This document shows, in pieces, positions 48,140 through 59,934 of a DNA stretch of 64,000 nucleotides. The DNA comes from Diphasiastrum complanatum (Eukaryota > Streptophyta > Lycopodiopsida > Lycopodiales > Lycopodiaceae): positions 41,333,390-41,397,389 of the forward strand of contig CM055104.1 in the NCBI GenBank assembly GCA_029204225.1, read 5' to 3'. The notes beneath the pieces are model-generated. The model did not search any database and was not told the origin of the DNA. It worked only from the letters and a program-made list of their open reading frames with translations. The position numbers and the translations under genes were made by a program. Position 1 is the stretch's first letter; the number at the start of each line of letters is the position of its first letter.

Positions 48140-48700
48140 GCCCTTTTGAGTCCAAAAAGGGCCCTAATGTGCGGACGAGGATTGATGACAGATCTTGTAC
48201 TAGACTTTGACCTGACATTTGCTAAATACTGTTGTAGTTAAGGTGGCCAAGTCTGAAATGCCACAACATATCAGTTGATTCAGAAGTGGTTGTGTGAAGA
48301 GCTTGATTGTTAGAAGAATAGCAATGGCTGAGTTTGTAAAGATAGCTGCTTCTTCTTTTGTAGGCTAGCACATTTTGGGATTTGTCAAGAATTGTGCAGC
48401 CATCCGTATCGAATTCGACCCTCTGAACTAAATCAGTGATTCTGCTAACTGAGAGCAGATTTTTGGTCAGATTTGGAACGTAGAGAACGTTGGACAACAA
48501 TTTGACCTCACCTCTTTTGAATTCAACTCTAACTGTTCTTTCACCTCCAATTGTATGTGATGAGTTGTCTCCAAGTTGCACAACTTGAGAGTGGGTGAAT
48601 GACTTATAGTCCTTGAACCAGTCGCGATGGTGAGTCATGTGTTGTGTTGCTATGGAATCTAGGTATCAAAAGTCGATATCCTGTTGTTCTCCTTCTTTGG
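48140..48700 (-). pseudogene. Copia protease and GAG-pre-integrase (minus)
   Basis: Reading downwards from 48700: a protease start with a TGA where Trp is expected and an altered catalytic triplet (DSI instead of DSG), then TQHMTHHRDWFKDYKSF, LYVPNLTKNLLSVSRITD and the HFRLGHLNYNSI zinc-domain start. A frameshift follows near 48220. Together with RNase H at 45060-44560, this may be one minus-strand copia whose integrase and RT are replaced by the gene at 45179-47610. The stretch 47640-48140 has no recognisable gene. Confidence 0.75.
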
Positions 48701-48729
48701 TCATGAAAGTTGCTTCATCTTCTTCTTCT

Positions 48730-49704
48730 GAAGAAACAAAATGTTTCTACTTACAAAGCTTTGCCAACTTTCAGCCCTCTGCCTGACGAAAATGTTCGAG
48801 AACGCAAAAGTCAAGAGACACGAATCACAAAAGTTTCTCGAACACCTGACGAGAAGACACGATCACGAAAGATTCACGAACGAGAATCTTTTGCGGTCCA
48901 ACACGAGAAAGTCAGACGACGGAAACGAAACCAACGATGCGACACGAAAAAAATGTCGCGAAACCTTTTTTGTCCTCACGCTCCATGAAGGACCAACAAG
49001 GTCATACAAGTACCCAGAAGTACAGATGTCTGACCTGATGGCATGACGTCAGCAGATACACTCTAGGTCGTGGCTAATTTGCCACTCTTGTAATTTCCTG
49101 ATTAGTTGTAGATGTTTAATTACTCTAATCTTAAAGTTACACAGAGCGACTATATACTTACTGGATGATATTTGACAAAGAGAGTGTGATGCTAGTAAGC
49201 AATCAAAACGAAAAATACAAAACAGAGGTCCGCCTGCGTGCGAGACAATTCTCTGTAAGCAGGATTCACTGGATCCACGAGTCAGCTAGTAAGCGAGACA
49301 TCCACTCGTGAGAGAACTGTATTTCTTCCATGCCAATGCACTGCGTGGATCTGTATGCAGTGCTTGAAGAATCAAAGAAAATCAATAGATGATCTTGTAG
49401 CCATTGTGCACATGTATTCTTTTATGATGTATGATCTTGAATGCAAATGTATCTACTATTATTCGTGTGTCTGATTCTCTCATTCATTTAATTCCGCACC
49501 TTGGTTGAAACTTTGTTGAATGCTACATTAATTTATAAATGTAGATCAGTAGTGCCTGACTACATTCTGGAGGACTGTAGGAGTGATTCAGCTGGCAGTG
49601 ACCAACGATCGCATCTGAACTCCATCCGAATTGCATTGCGTCATCGGTGGCCTCGCTTTCACGACCGTTTTGCTATCGCGATTCCTTTCGATCGATTCTT
49701 TTCA
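48730..49704 (+). mobile_element. Copia LTR (plus), start uncertain
   Basis: The end is firm: TTTTCA at 49704, then G and the primer site. The 3' half matches inverted fragments at 29940-30345 and 32140-32480. The upstream part contains a CpG-dense block (48780-48965) and a palindromic TGACGTCA bZIP-type site (49044-49051), as expected for U3 regulatory sequence. The LTR start was not found and may lie anywhere before 49100. Confidence 0.55.
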
Positions 49705-49705
49705 G

Positions 49706-49718
49706 TGGTATCAGAGCC
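49706..49718 (+). other. Primer-binding site (initiator tRNA-Met)
   Basis: TGGTATCAGAGCC follows the LTR end. Just after it, 49720-49755 matches the inverted start of a copia gag seen at 32095-32130, so the element is rearranged immediately behind its primer site. From 49760 to 50300 nothing is recognisable. Confidence 0.8.
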
Positions 49719-50302
49719 TACCTATCTTGTCATAATCTGACATAGCCAAGAAGCTAAGATTTTGGTGACAGATAGCAAAAATGTGGTAGCTCAAAATTGT
49801 CATATGAAATTATCCAACTTTTCATGCCTCCTCATTCAGGGTCTTGTGCTCTATACAAGTGTTGCAAACCATTGTCATATCAACCAAAAACAATGTTGAT
49901 GTTGCAAGGTTAAACCAAGTTGTTGAGCTCACTTCAAATGCCTATATCATGATGAAAAACCTAGAGATAAACTCTTCAATACACTTCTATTACAATATAC
50001 ATTAAGAAAGACATTGGTGTGGAAGGTTCAGGTTCTACTATGTGGAGCATACAAGTCTCCTTGCAACTACTCTTTGGAACGTCAAACTTAAAAGCTTATA
50101 ATGGGCATAATAATATAGTTTTATTGGCTTGCTAGTAAGAAGCAACAAAAAGCATATAGTATGGAATTGTGTATAACTTCAAGGTGAGTACTAGATTATC
50201 CCAACAAGAAAGTGAAAAGACTATGGTGACCATTTATTGTGGTGGGTCCAAATCAACAAAACCTTGGAATCCTTGGTGGCCTTCCTTGCCAATAAACTTG
50301 CT

Positions 50303-50459
50303 TTAGGACAACTAGCTCTCTATAGTGTATTAAGACAACTAGCTCTCTATATTAAGACAACTAGCTCTCTATAGTGTATTAGGACAACTAGCTCTCTATA
50401 GTGTATTAAGACAACTAGCTCTCTATAGTGTATTAAGACAACTAGCTCTTTATAGCTCT
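50303..50459. repeat. 27-bp minisatellite, about six copies
   Basis: Unit TTAAGACAACTAGCTCTCTA followed by TAGTGTA. One copy lacks the TAGTG part and one has GG for AG. The surrounding 50460-52417 shows no gene. Confidence 0.95.
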
Positions 50460-52417
50460 TATTGATTGGGTTAGACGCAACAATAATAGATCATATGTTG
50501 GCTTCACAAAGCAAAAAAAAATGGTGAGCTATGCAAGGCCCTCTTCTAAAAGGAGCAAACCCATTGTAAACCAATTAGTTGGTGTTGATTCTTTTTGTCT
50601 TTAGTGATGCATTTTACCCACTAGCTACGACTTTTAGTTAGTTTTTGAGGATAAGTCTACAGTGATAAAATGTAGCAAAAAAAAGGTCATGAAGAAGTAG
50701 GCATATCATTTACCCGGATTTTGCCAGTTATTGTCGGCCTTCATCATGATTGAGTTCCCTTTTCTTAAAAAGTGATGTAAACTCAAAAATATTGCTCATA
50801 GTACAAATGTATGAAATATGTAAACATATGTTTGTGCATGTGACTTGCACCTACTCTAGGGCATTGATGACATAAGTTGACATATCAGAGTATTTGGTCC
50901 ACACTACACATGATGGATTTGATGGTATTAACTTTGTGGTTCAAGTCCATAGGGTTGAAGAATGCACTTCTTACGTTAATATTATCCTAGACACAACTTC
51001 AACACATTGATCCATAATGGAAATTTGACTCACAAGCCTTTTCTTACAAAACATTAATATGTTGGCTAAAATCTAGTAGCATATACAAAGGAAAAAGGCA
51101 AAATAAAGCTTGCATGATACAATGTGATAAATGGCATAAGTAACAAAGGCAAATGTTCTCATTCTCAAGAGAGCAGCTACAATTCTGGCAAGCTGATTTA
51201 CACTGTAGCTGTACATAAAAAATAACATGTTCATACTTTACTACAAATGTGTAATGTTCTATATAAAGATTTGAATGTTCATGAAAAAGTCTTGAAAACT
51301 AGGAATCATAGAGAGCATACAGACTTTACAGTTCTAGGACTAGCCTAGAATAAAATCGGCCAAACATGTCAACCCAAAAATGAAATTTACAAAAAAAAAT
51401 GATCGTGATTTTAAGTTTATGATTAGGTACAAACGCAACCTTTACACTACCATCTACATAAATTCGGAGGATGCAATATAACATGGATAATCTACTAAAT
51501 GCTTAATAATTTGTGTGCAGTTATTCTACCGACCCTAAGACCTCATACAATATAAGTAGACCTAGAGGTCTCATTCTGACTCTATTAGTTTTTTACACAG
51601 CATATCTTAGCTTAGATAGGCTTAGCTTCGAATTAGCATCAGTTTGGTCAGAAATAAATTTTTCAGACAGATTGTCTGGTTGTATCTTATTTTCAGCTAC
51701 TTTAAGATCACTAGAATGCACCACCATGTGGTCTTAGAGATCCAAAGGATAGTTCCCAAAGCATTCTGCCGCTTGCAAAGAAAACTGGACCTGCCCTCCC
51801 TTAAATGATGCAGCAAAGGACACTCTATGTGTTTCGCATTACACAACTTGCATACACAATCTATTACAACTAAGTTAGAAATCATGCGGTAAATATTCAG
51901 AATGTAAATTTTTAGAGGAACGGTGACGCTGCAACTTCTCAGTCACGGAGATAACAAAGAAGCATGCACCTGAGTACTATAAAAAACTGGGTCACACTAA
52001 GTATCCAAACAAGCAACACACAAAAGAAGCATATGTATTCCCTACAAAGTACACCAACAAGTTAGTACAGTTTGCTATGATTCATATCTTAAAGAAGAAA
52101 ACATTAGCTCCAACTTGATGTCATACCTATTATGAGCTATCAACTCTTACTTTAAGTGCACATTAAGTGGCCATATAGAATGTTACCTTATGTTTGCAAA
52201 ATAGGTATCCACAACTTTTGTGTTTGATACTAATACCATGAAATCTATTTACAGTACCCACAGCTTTTCAGTTTAGAACTAATTCCATGCAATCTAGTTG
52301 AAATCACATGGAGGACGTTGAAAAGTACTTCTTGTCCACTAAAAATGCTTGATAGATCTAGTCCACATCCATAACTGAAGCTTTTGAGCAAGACTTCATT
52401 GTTTAATTACCAGATTT

Positions 52418-53296
52418 CTAAAGGCAAAATGGCCAGGGAAAGTTGAAAGTTCTGCGTCTTCCACCACTGCCATTGCCAGCAGCAGATGTTCCTCTAACAG
52501 AACTTGGGCCACGGGCCCCCGCAGCACCATTGGATGTGATTCTAGAGTCATCTGAAGTCATCTCATACCGACAAACTGGACACGAATTATGCAGAGCAAG
52601 CCAGGGTAGAATGCAATCGCCATGATAAAGGTGCTTGCAAGGCATTTCTCGAACCAGAGACCCTAATTCAAACTGATCTCTGCATACAGCACATTCTGTT
52701 GAGTCTGATCTCAGATGCTCACGAGTTACCGTAATGGTTGGCATTGCATCTATAGCTGATCGAGCAGCCGGGGGTGTACCATATCTGTTGGGGTCAATTT
52801 CTGCTAGGTGTTGTATCAACTGATCAAGGCCAGGGCCAAGAAAGTAGTCTCCAAGGTGCCCTGGAAACTGAGGTGCATCCCTCCCCATGCCACTGTCATG
52901 CAAAGAATTCATGCTGCCTCTGCCTCTCACAAAATTTTCAACCTCGCGCTGCAGTAAAATCATGAGATCTGAAGAATCCGCATCCATGCGACGGCCACTT
53001 CCGTGGCGCTGAGGACTATGCATCTGTTGGAATATAGACACCATGGCCTCAAGAAAAGGTGAAAACCCTGGATCAGTCCCGAGCCTGCTTCTCTGTCTCT
53101 GGTTCAGACCAGAAAAGCCCCATGGCGAGTTGGAACTGCCTCCTCCTTCTCTCCTGCGTCTATAGCCCCTTGCAGGCTGCTCCATTTCCTCCAGAAAATT
53201 CCCTCGGCAGGAAGGGCAGACAAGATTAGCTCTCCCCCGAGGGTGTACCGTACTCTGGCATTCATAACACCAGTACGTGAGGCCTTCTCCAGACAT
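52418..53296 (-). CDS. RING-H2 E3 ubiquitin ligase with N-terminal zinc ribbon (RHC1A/RNF126-like)
   Basis: A 292-residue protein that should accept ubiquitin from an E2 enzyme and pass it to substrates in cytosol or nucleus. The N-terminus has a zinc ribbon (YWCYECQ, C10/C13, and CPSC, C27/C30), which in related proteins binds ubiquitin. An Arg-rich low-complexity stretch follows (44-72). The conserved block FLGPGLDQLIQHLAE (152-166) precedes a C3H2C3 RING at 202-242: C202, C205, C220, H222, H225, C228, C239 and C242, with the E2-contact PWL at 231-233. The tail is Gly/Ser-rich and ends FPWPFCL. There is no membrane segment. The ATG at 53296 gives the family's usual start (MSGEG-TYWCY). The coding region is one exon. 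An intron in the 5' UTR is likely because a good acceptor (CCTTATTGCAG, exon from 53354) lies upstream. Length is typical. The gene appears intact; its substrate is unknown. Confidence 0.94.
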   Translation of the reverse strand: MSGEGLTYWCYECQSTVHPRGRANLVCPSCRGNFLEEMEQPARGYRRRREGGGSSNSPWGFSGLNQRQRSRLGTDPGFSPFLEAMVSIFQQMHSPQRHGSGRRMDADSSDLMILLQREVENFVRGRGSMNSLHDSGMGRDAPQFPGHLGDYFLGPGLDQLIQHLAEIDPNRYGTPPAARSAIDAMPTITVTREHLRSDSTECAVCRDQFELGSLVREMPCKHLYHGDCILPWLALHNSCPVCRYEMTSDDSRITSNGAAGARGPSSVRGTSAAGNGSGGRRRTFNFPWPFCL

Positions 53297-53353
53297 CTTA
53301 TGAAGACCCTGTGCTTCAATGGCTTTCTTGAGAAATATTTCTCAGGCTTACGT

Positions 53354-54180
53354 TCTGCAATAAGGACAGCAGCACTTCTTAATTTAAAAGTTCGAAACAA
53401 TCCAGTCTTCATCTAGTGCTGCTGTTCTTGCATACAAACAGTACGTAGCCGTGGTCAGATAGTTACCATAAAAGTTGCAAACCATAGCTAGTAAGCAAAA
53501 CAACGATTAACAACAGATTTTACTCATGACTTATGGCATGGATCTCTGACAAAACACGGGATTATCCATATGGCTAGCGTCCAAGGAAAAATAGCATCAT
53601 TCCTGATAAAACTGGACTAAATAGTCCATGGCTACTATGAACCAGAATCAAAATTGGTCGGAACCTCACCACATTGGATACCACAGCTTGCTTACAGAAC
53701 ACTTCCAAGCGATTCACTGCACCAACGACAGAAAATGATCGAGTAACTTGGAAGCAAGAAACAGATTCTGTAAAAGAGCTACTCATCCAATACTGATGAA
53801 TTACCAAGTACCAGCGCTGATTGCAGGCCAAACAGCATCCAACAAAAGATTCAACGCAATACAGAAATCATGAATTACAATGCGAAACTCGAGATCTGAA
53901 GCTGGAAATAGCAATAATCAGAAGAATAAAATTACAAAATCTGAAGCTGGCAACAGCAATTATCAGAAGAAAAAGGGCAGATGTCGGATAGAAAGCTGAA
54001 ACGAAGCCACAAACCGTTCCCCTCCAAGCACGAATTGTCGAGAAATGCTGGATCGATCGACCGATCGTTTGGTATATCCGTTCTTTAAAGAAAAAGCGAA
54101 CAGACCAAAGAAAGCCGATGTCCTTCCAACAACGAGCGAGAAAATAATATCTCGCCATATCTGAACCAGGGTTGGCATAT
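53354..54180 (-). promoter_or_regulatory. 5' UTR intron and upstream region of the RING gene
   Basis: On the minus strand an acceptor CCTTATTGCAG ends at 53355. The region above it has no conserved coding frame but is not transposon-like and contains pyrimidine-rich minus-strand stretches typical of a first exon and intron (about 53870-54180). The donor and transcription start were not fixed. Confidence 0.35.
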
Positions 54181-54211
54181 TATTAACCACATGGGTAAAT
54201 CATGGTTGTTT

Positions 54212-54230
54212 GGGGGGGGGGGGGGGGGGG
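54212..54230. repeat. Poly-G run (19 bases)
   Basis: Nineteen consecutive G residues. Capable of stacking, and a likely place for sequencing-length error. Confidence 0.9.
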
Positions 54231-54333
54231 TCAAGGTCCTGCTCCGCCCGAGGGCGCACAGTATTCTGCGGGCGGAGGAGTAGGCCCTTCCCACCCGTGA
54301 ATTCTGTTTTTAATTTTTTTTTTTTGACGTAAA

Positions 54334-54433
54334 TTTTTTTTACACGCACCTTCTGGGCGAAAGGTGCATGTAAAAAAAAGTACATTTTTTTACGCGCACC
54401 TTCCGGTGTCCGGAAGGTGCCTGTAAAAAAATT
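54334..54433. repeat. Two adjacent hairpins
   Basis: Hairpin 1 (54334-54379) has arms TTTTTTTACACGCACCTT and AAGGTGCATGTAAAAAAA with a short loop. Hairpin 2 (54383-54433) has arms TTTTTTTACGCGCACCTTCC and GGAAGGTGCCTGTAAAAAAA. The two stems share the same core and stand side by side, as in a foldback or MITE-derived structure. Confidence 0.8.
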
Positions 54434-54715
54434 TTGTTAAAAAAAAAAAATTTACCCCACAGATTTCGTTCTGCGAGGCATCACCATTTCCTTTGTAAAA
54501 ATCTAAAAACTGATTTCACTTTTACTTTATGGTCAAAAGGGATTTGGCTTTAATAATAGGGTATTCCTATGTTGGAAGGGAGGAGCATACCTCTATCTCT
54601 AGCCATGTAAGCACTGAGACATATGGGCATGATCCACATAAATATTGTACGTAGTTATGGGAGGAGCCAATTTTGCTCCCATGCCACCCATGTTTCTTCT
54701 TTTTGAATAAAAACA

Positions 54716-54717
<2 letters not shown>

Positions 54718-54792
<75 letters not shown>

Positions 54793-54826
54793 CAATCAAT
54801 CAATCTATCTATCTATCTATCTATCT
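54718..54826. repeat. (GA)n, (ATCA)n and (ATCT)n microsatellites
   Basis: About 72 bp of GA, followed by three ATCA units and seven ATCT units. Confidence 0.97.
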
Positions 54827-54839
54827 GGTTGTTCTATAT

Positions 54840-55215
54840 TATGGAGGAAAGAATTGATTGTCTTATCACAACAAGATGGACGATGGATAATGGACAATCA
54901 TCCACTACACAACAGATGCAAGGAAAGATTGATTGTCTTACAACACAAGATGGACAATGGACGATATTCACTACACAACAAACAACCATAGAGAGAAGAA
55001 TCTCCCTCTCTTTGTTGTCTATTGTGCAGGGGACGATTGACTGTCTTATACAAGAAGATGGACAATGGACAATGGGCTATCATCCACTACACAACATACA
55101 ACCTTAGAGAGAAGACTCTCGCTCTCTTGTTGTCTATTGTGCAAGGGACGATTGTTGTCTTACACAAGATGGACAATGGAAAATGTACAATCATCCACTA
55201 CACAACCAAAGAGAG
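54840..55215. repeat. Complex tandem repeat, four copies
   Basis: Four copies of a core with GATTG(T/A)CTTA-ACAAGATGGACAATGG and CATCCACTACACAAC. The first two have a short period (about 70 bp) and the last two a longer one (about 120 bp) that includes AGAGAGAAGA-CTCTCGCTCTC and TTGTTGTCTATTGTGCA. Non-coding. The region 55220-55870 is the likely leader of the following copia. Confidence 0.8.
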
Positions 55216-55874
55216 AAGGAGCATGGAGCTCACGCGCGACGAACGGGACAGCAACTTAGTGTTTTGAAGTGTCCAGCGGCTTCAGAAGTGTAGTTCGACG
55301 CACCGATGCAAGGAAGTCCACAAGATCATCTCCACAACGATCGATGGACATGATTAATTGCATCTGGACCACAGAATTGAAACCTATCGTTGGATTTAAC
55401 TGAAGTGGGCCCTGAAGAATTGAAGTGTATTTTGGCCTTCAACTTCATTGAAAATTTTCATACTGAAATTGGAGTTGGGTCCCTTCACAAGTAAAGAGTG
55501 AAGTTTCTTCAAGGTGAAGAAACAGTTCAAAAACAAAGAAATCCCTATTTTTGGGTCCTTTGCCCGTTTTGACCCAAACGAAAGGCTATAACCTCCAAAC
55601 GAAGGGTACGGTACAACAAAACAGAGTGATTGTAGCGGAGAAAGTGTTCGGAGTGCGTCAAAAGTGATTTCACCATTCAACTGGGCATGTAGTTGGGAGT
55701 TGACGACTGAGTGCATTTCGGAAGGCGACACCGATTTGGCTTTCAAATTGGTGGGAACGAGGCGAGTGGCCTGGTAAGGGAAAAAGTGAAGGTCATTATT
55801 TTCAACTTCTGACATCACAGTTGGCCTCGGCATACTGCTTTTAGCCTACGACAGAAGTTTCAAGCAGTTTTGCG

Positions 55875-56731
55875 ATGGCAAACGTGGGAGAGTCCATTTT
55901 GAGTGAAAGTAGCAAACTGGACGAGATTTCCAACTACGTAGTGTGGTGAAGGGCTATAGATGTTTTGATCTAGTGGAAAACAAAATCCATGTAAGTCGTG
56001 ATGTTATCTTTGATGAATCCAAGATGTATGAAGACGAGGATGTTGAGAAGATAGATACATTTAGTGGGAAAGATGGTATAGTGAGGATACAATCTGATGA
56101 TGATCCATTCATTGACCTTCCAAGTGATGAAAAAGAGGATACACCTCAAGATACTACTACTCAACCTCAAGAGACAGGTTGGAGAGGTAGGGACAAACCT
56201 TTTAGTGCAAGAAGGATTGAAGTTGCAGGTGACAAACGCAAGGAGAAGGATGTACCGTGGGATACATTTTCACCAGGAAGCCGATCACCTGACAGGAAAC
56301 TCCCTAAGTGGTTTGAGAGATTGTTGGAGAGCCGCGACATGGATGACTTTCCAGGATCATCTAGCCAAGGAGAGCTACGAAGATCAACAGGAGAGAAGAC
56401 ACAACCTGAAAGGTATGAAGCAAATTATGCTCTCCTATCTAGCATTATTCAAAGCAAAAAACCTTCGACGTATGGTGAAGCGAAGGATGATGACATTCGG
56501 GTCAAGGCCATGGGAGAGGAGATGGATTCAATTGCTAAGCATAGCACATGGGACTTAGTAGAACCACCAATTGACACCCATTGGTTGCAAATGGGTATAC
56601 AGAACTAAGTACCATGCAGATGGAAGTATAGCAAAGCACAAGGCAAGATTGGTGATCAAAGGGTATGCACAAAGTAAAGGCATTGACTATAAGGAGACCT
56701 TTGTGCCAGTATGTAAGTGGAATACTCTACG
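55875..56731 (+). pseudogene. Copia with gag-to-integrase deletion, first RT part
   Basis: The ATG at 55875 starts a copia Gag N-terminus (MANVGESILSESSKLDEISN) that stops after about 24 codons, where the sequence jumps into the integrase C-terminal region (VKGYRCFDLVENKIHVSRDV, 55943). An acidic linker and the RT start follow (MGEEMDSIAKHSTWDLV). A one-base frameshift near 56585 shifts the RT into another frame (PIGCKWVYRTKYHADGS, KARLVIKGYAQSKGIDYKETF). The RT is then cut by the LTR element inserted at 56732 and resumes at 63477. Most of gag, protease and the integrase core are missing. Confidence 0.85.
56727..56731. repeat. Target-site duplication (left)
   Basis: CTACG before the 5' LTR, repeated at 63472-63476 directly after the 3' LTR. 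Confidence 0.93.
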
Positions 56732-57224
56732 TGTTATGTCCATGTCCTGTACAAGGGAATTGAAATAATTCCTGACGTGGATAGCCGGTCACTCTCGGTG
56801 TATATAGTTATTAGTTATGCCTCGTCATTCGGGGCTTGGCCTGTAAAGTAATTAATAATCATATGAGGGGCCAGACCTATAATTGGACATAAGAGCACAT
56901 GCATAGTGAATGACTGCTTTCATGCAAGAATAAGAGATCAATAGCTCAAATTGGGTTGCATGGAGGATCCTAAAGGGAATATTATCTCTCTCTCTTGAGG
57001 AGAATAAGTCTAGTGGAAACTCACCCATCTTCTAATTGGAAATTCAGTTTCTTGAGTCTGCTTCTCCTCCTCTCTCTTAGGTTCTTCACTATGGCTTGGG
57101 GGCTAGGTCCAGGAGGAAACTCCAGGAGGGATCTAGGTTTGGATGGGTGGTTTTGCTCCACAGGTGTCCTTTTGGTTGTTTTGCAACAGGATCTAGTCAG
57201 ATCTTCATTTGGGTGATTCTTACA
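56732..57224 (+). repeat. 5' LTR of the LARD-like element
   Basis: Starts TGTTATGTCC and ends TTCTTACA, followed by G and the primer site. Confidence 0.92.
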
Positions 57225-57225
57225 G

Positions 57226-57237
57226 TGGTATCAGACC
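57226..57237 (+). other. Primer-binding site (initiator tRNA-Met)
   Basis: TGGTATCAGACC, which matches the usual site except for its last bases. Confidence 0.8.
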
Positions 57238-59492
57238 TATGGATTTGCATCAATCAGAAGGTGGAGCTACTTCTTGTATTTTCTCAGCTTTTGTGGATTT
57301 CTCCTTGCATGTTACTTCCAGGTGGTGGAATTGATCTCCAAGTAGGTGACTTCTCTGAATTTGGTGTACTTTCAGCCTAAAGATCATAATTATGGGGTTT
57401 CTCCATAGTTTTTGGTGGAAATCTATGGATTTTTGATAGTTTTAGTGGATTTTTCACCTAGAATTGAAGTTTTTTGCTTGAAATTGATCATAGGTACTGG
57501 TGTAGTACGTTTTCCAGATTGTACTTGCTGTTTTACAGTCATTATTGATTGGATCTAATGATTGCATGATGTTGGAATAGTCAAAAGGTTGATTAGATAG
57601 TGATTTTGGACCCAATGCTCTATAGAAACCATGTTTGACTAGAATCAGAAATTTTGGTGCTTTCATGCAACGGATTTACAGGGATTTGGATCTGATTGCA
57701 CGAATTTGTGGATTTTTCCCACAAATTTTGGTCAAAATTGGTCAAAAACCAAGGTTTTTTGATGTTTTTTGGACTAATTTTGGGGTAGATCTCAAAATTC
57801 TCAGCCAAGACTTGGTATGAACGTTTTCAGAGATGTAATGAAGCTGTCCCTGAGCTGCCATGAAGTTTGGAAGGGATTAGACACCATGAGGGGGCTCAAA
57901 ATACCAAAAATTAATGTATTTTTGATGATTTTTGAGCATGGATACCTCTCAATTGGGGGTCTGAACCTGCTGGTTCTTGTTAGAAGCTTAAAGATATGAT
58001 GGATTGTGTCTGATTTGAGCCATCATGCATCCAATTTGGATAGATGTGCATTAGACACCAACATATTGAAGTTTTGCTTGTTGAAGGAGGCCAAAAATGC
58101 ATTTTTTGCATGATTTGAGCTTATGATTGCTTTTTGGACCTGTTTGAAGCTTCTATGCCTCTCTAATGAACCTTAGTAGAGTGCTTGTAACCTCTGATCC
58201 AAGGCTTTTGGGGCTGGGATGTGTTTTTTGATGACACCTCTCCAAAAAAGTGCGCCCTCCTACCTGTTTTTTGTGCATTTACATATCGTACGTGTGAAGA
58301 CAGGGGTGCAAGGTGACGTGGCAAGTGCCTTGTAGACCCACTCTCCCTCCGTACTGTGCTTTACAGCGACCAATTTGGTGTCTTGTAGAGAAAGTTATGG
58401 CTGTCGGAAGTTTGGCAATTTTTGAACTAAAATTTGCAAAATTTTTGAGATGTTCTGATGCATGCATGCTTGTAACTAAGTGTAGTGCTTGTCTGTTGAG
58501 GAAAATGTATGGATAGACCTGTATGAATGCATGGATGCATGTTGCATGCGTAATCAGTAGATTGATCAGAAGAATTCTTGCATGAAGCTATTTTTGGCAA
58601 TTCTAGTTCAAAAAGCAGATTTCCTAGTGGCTAGGCTAAATATGGGATTTTTTTTTTCATTTTTTTTTCGAAAAAATCAATGCATGTCGAGTTTTGATAT
58701 GTGACAGTGCCTGTGAATTTGATAAATCGATAATCTTATTCGATTTTCACTGTTGGTCCATTTCGAACTGATTTTGTGAATTCCAGTGCTAATTTCCCAG
58801 TTCCTTGGCAAATTACGTAAAAATTGATTTTTATTGAAATCACTGCATGTCATGTAGGATGCATGCATGATGCTTCAGAATTCTTCTAATATGAGATGGT
58901 AACTGTGAAACTGTCAAGTCGATGTTTGGTCAACTTTCACAGTTTAGGTCCATATTGAATGGAATTTGAAAATCCCAGTTTACGTAAAATTTGAAGAAAC
59001 CATGGACGTTTTCAATTTGTTCCAATTCTTTGGTTATTGATCAAAAAATGACTTATAAAGTGAATGATCTTACTGAGTTGAAATCAGTCGATTGTTAAGA
59101 TCACTGTACCCTTCACTTTTAGTTGAAGATTTTGTGAATCTGTCAATTAAGGAGCATTTCTTGTTCTGAGGATCAATAAGGACCAAGAATAATGTAAATC
59201 CAGTAGAATAATTTTATGCTGGTCTATAAGGGGATTTGCCAGGGATTAAGTGCGGCACTTAATGAACAAATCAAAACTGTTAGGGTGATTACTGCTAAAG
59301 TTAGCGATACCAAATTGAATTTTTTCCTAGTACAAATTTGGGGTTTTGTTAATCCAAACCATTTTTGGAAGGGGGAGAAAAAGTGGAGGTCTGATATGTA
59401 GATGATTGCTGGTCTTCGTGATCCAATCATTTAATTTACATTCAATTTCTGAAGTATAACTAATTGCAAGTGAGAATAAAATTGAGAATGAT

Positions 59493-59934
59493 TTAAGTTA
59501 CAGTGGCAAACAACTGATTTTGGTCATAACTGTAGTAACCTTTGAAGCTAGCTGAACAAACTATATTTCTATCAAAATCCATACAATCAACAATATCATT
59601 GTTGTTATAAATATGACATGCCAAGACTGCAAGATCGTCAATCTTCACCACATCATTGTTATTCCACAATAATCTGTTTGCCATTAAGTCCAACAAATTA
59701 TCTCAAATATCTACAAGATGAGTGATACCCATCTGTTGGTATGGCAATGGACAATCCATCTTGAGCACTTTTGATATACTTACCATGCATTTATTTGTGC
59801 CAATTTCAGAAAAGAAACACATCTGGCTTGGTTTAGTACTCAAAATTTGACCAAATGCAACGACTTCTTTTCGATATAGCAAGACAACGTGGACATTTTT
59901 CTCATGATTGTTTTTCATTGCAAGCCCTACACAC
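59493..59934 (-). pseudogene. Antisense exon-like gene fragment inside the LTR element
   Basis: On the minus strand an acceptor-like TGTGTGTGTAG at 59935 is followed by a coding stretch of about 145 codons with one in-frame TGA at 59703. The part before the stop (VHVVLLYRKEVVAFGQILS, then NKCMVSISKVLKMDCPLPY) weakly recalls the C-terminal domain found in plant CACTA-associated proteins, but I cannot name it securely. It runs against the direction of the host element, as expected for captured or nested foreign DNA. Confidence 0.35.

Noticed and set aside
48710-49046. Arg/Lys-rich frames in the CpG-dense block
   Set aside because: Several overlapping frames are open because the block lacks TA-rich stops. 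LTR regulatory DNA is more likely than a gene.
50303-50459. Possible short CRISPR array (27-bp units)
   Set aside because: Units are directly adjacent with no spacers, and the context is a plant genome.
55396-55833. 145-codon minus-strand frame
   Set aside because: No recognisable motif, and it lies in the probable leader of the plus-strand copia starting at 55875. Most likely chance.
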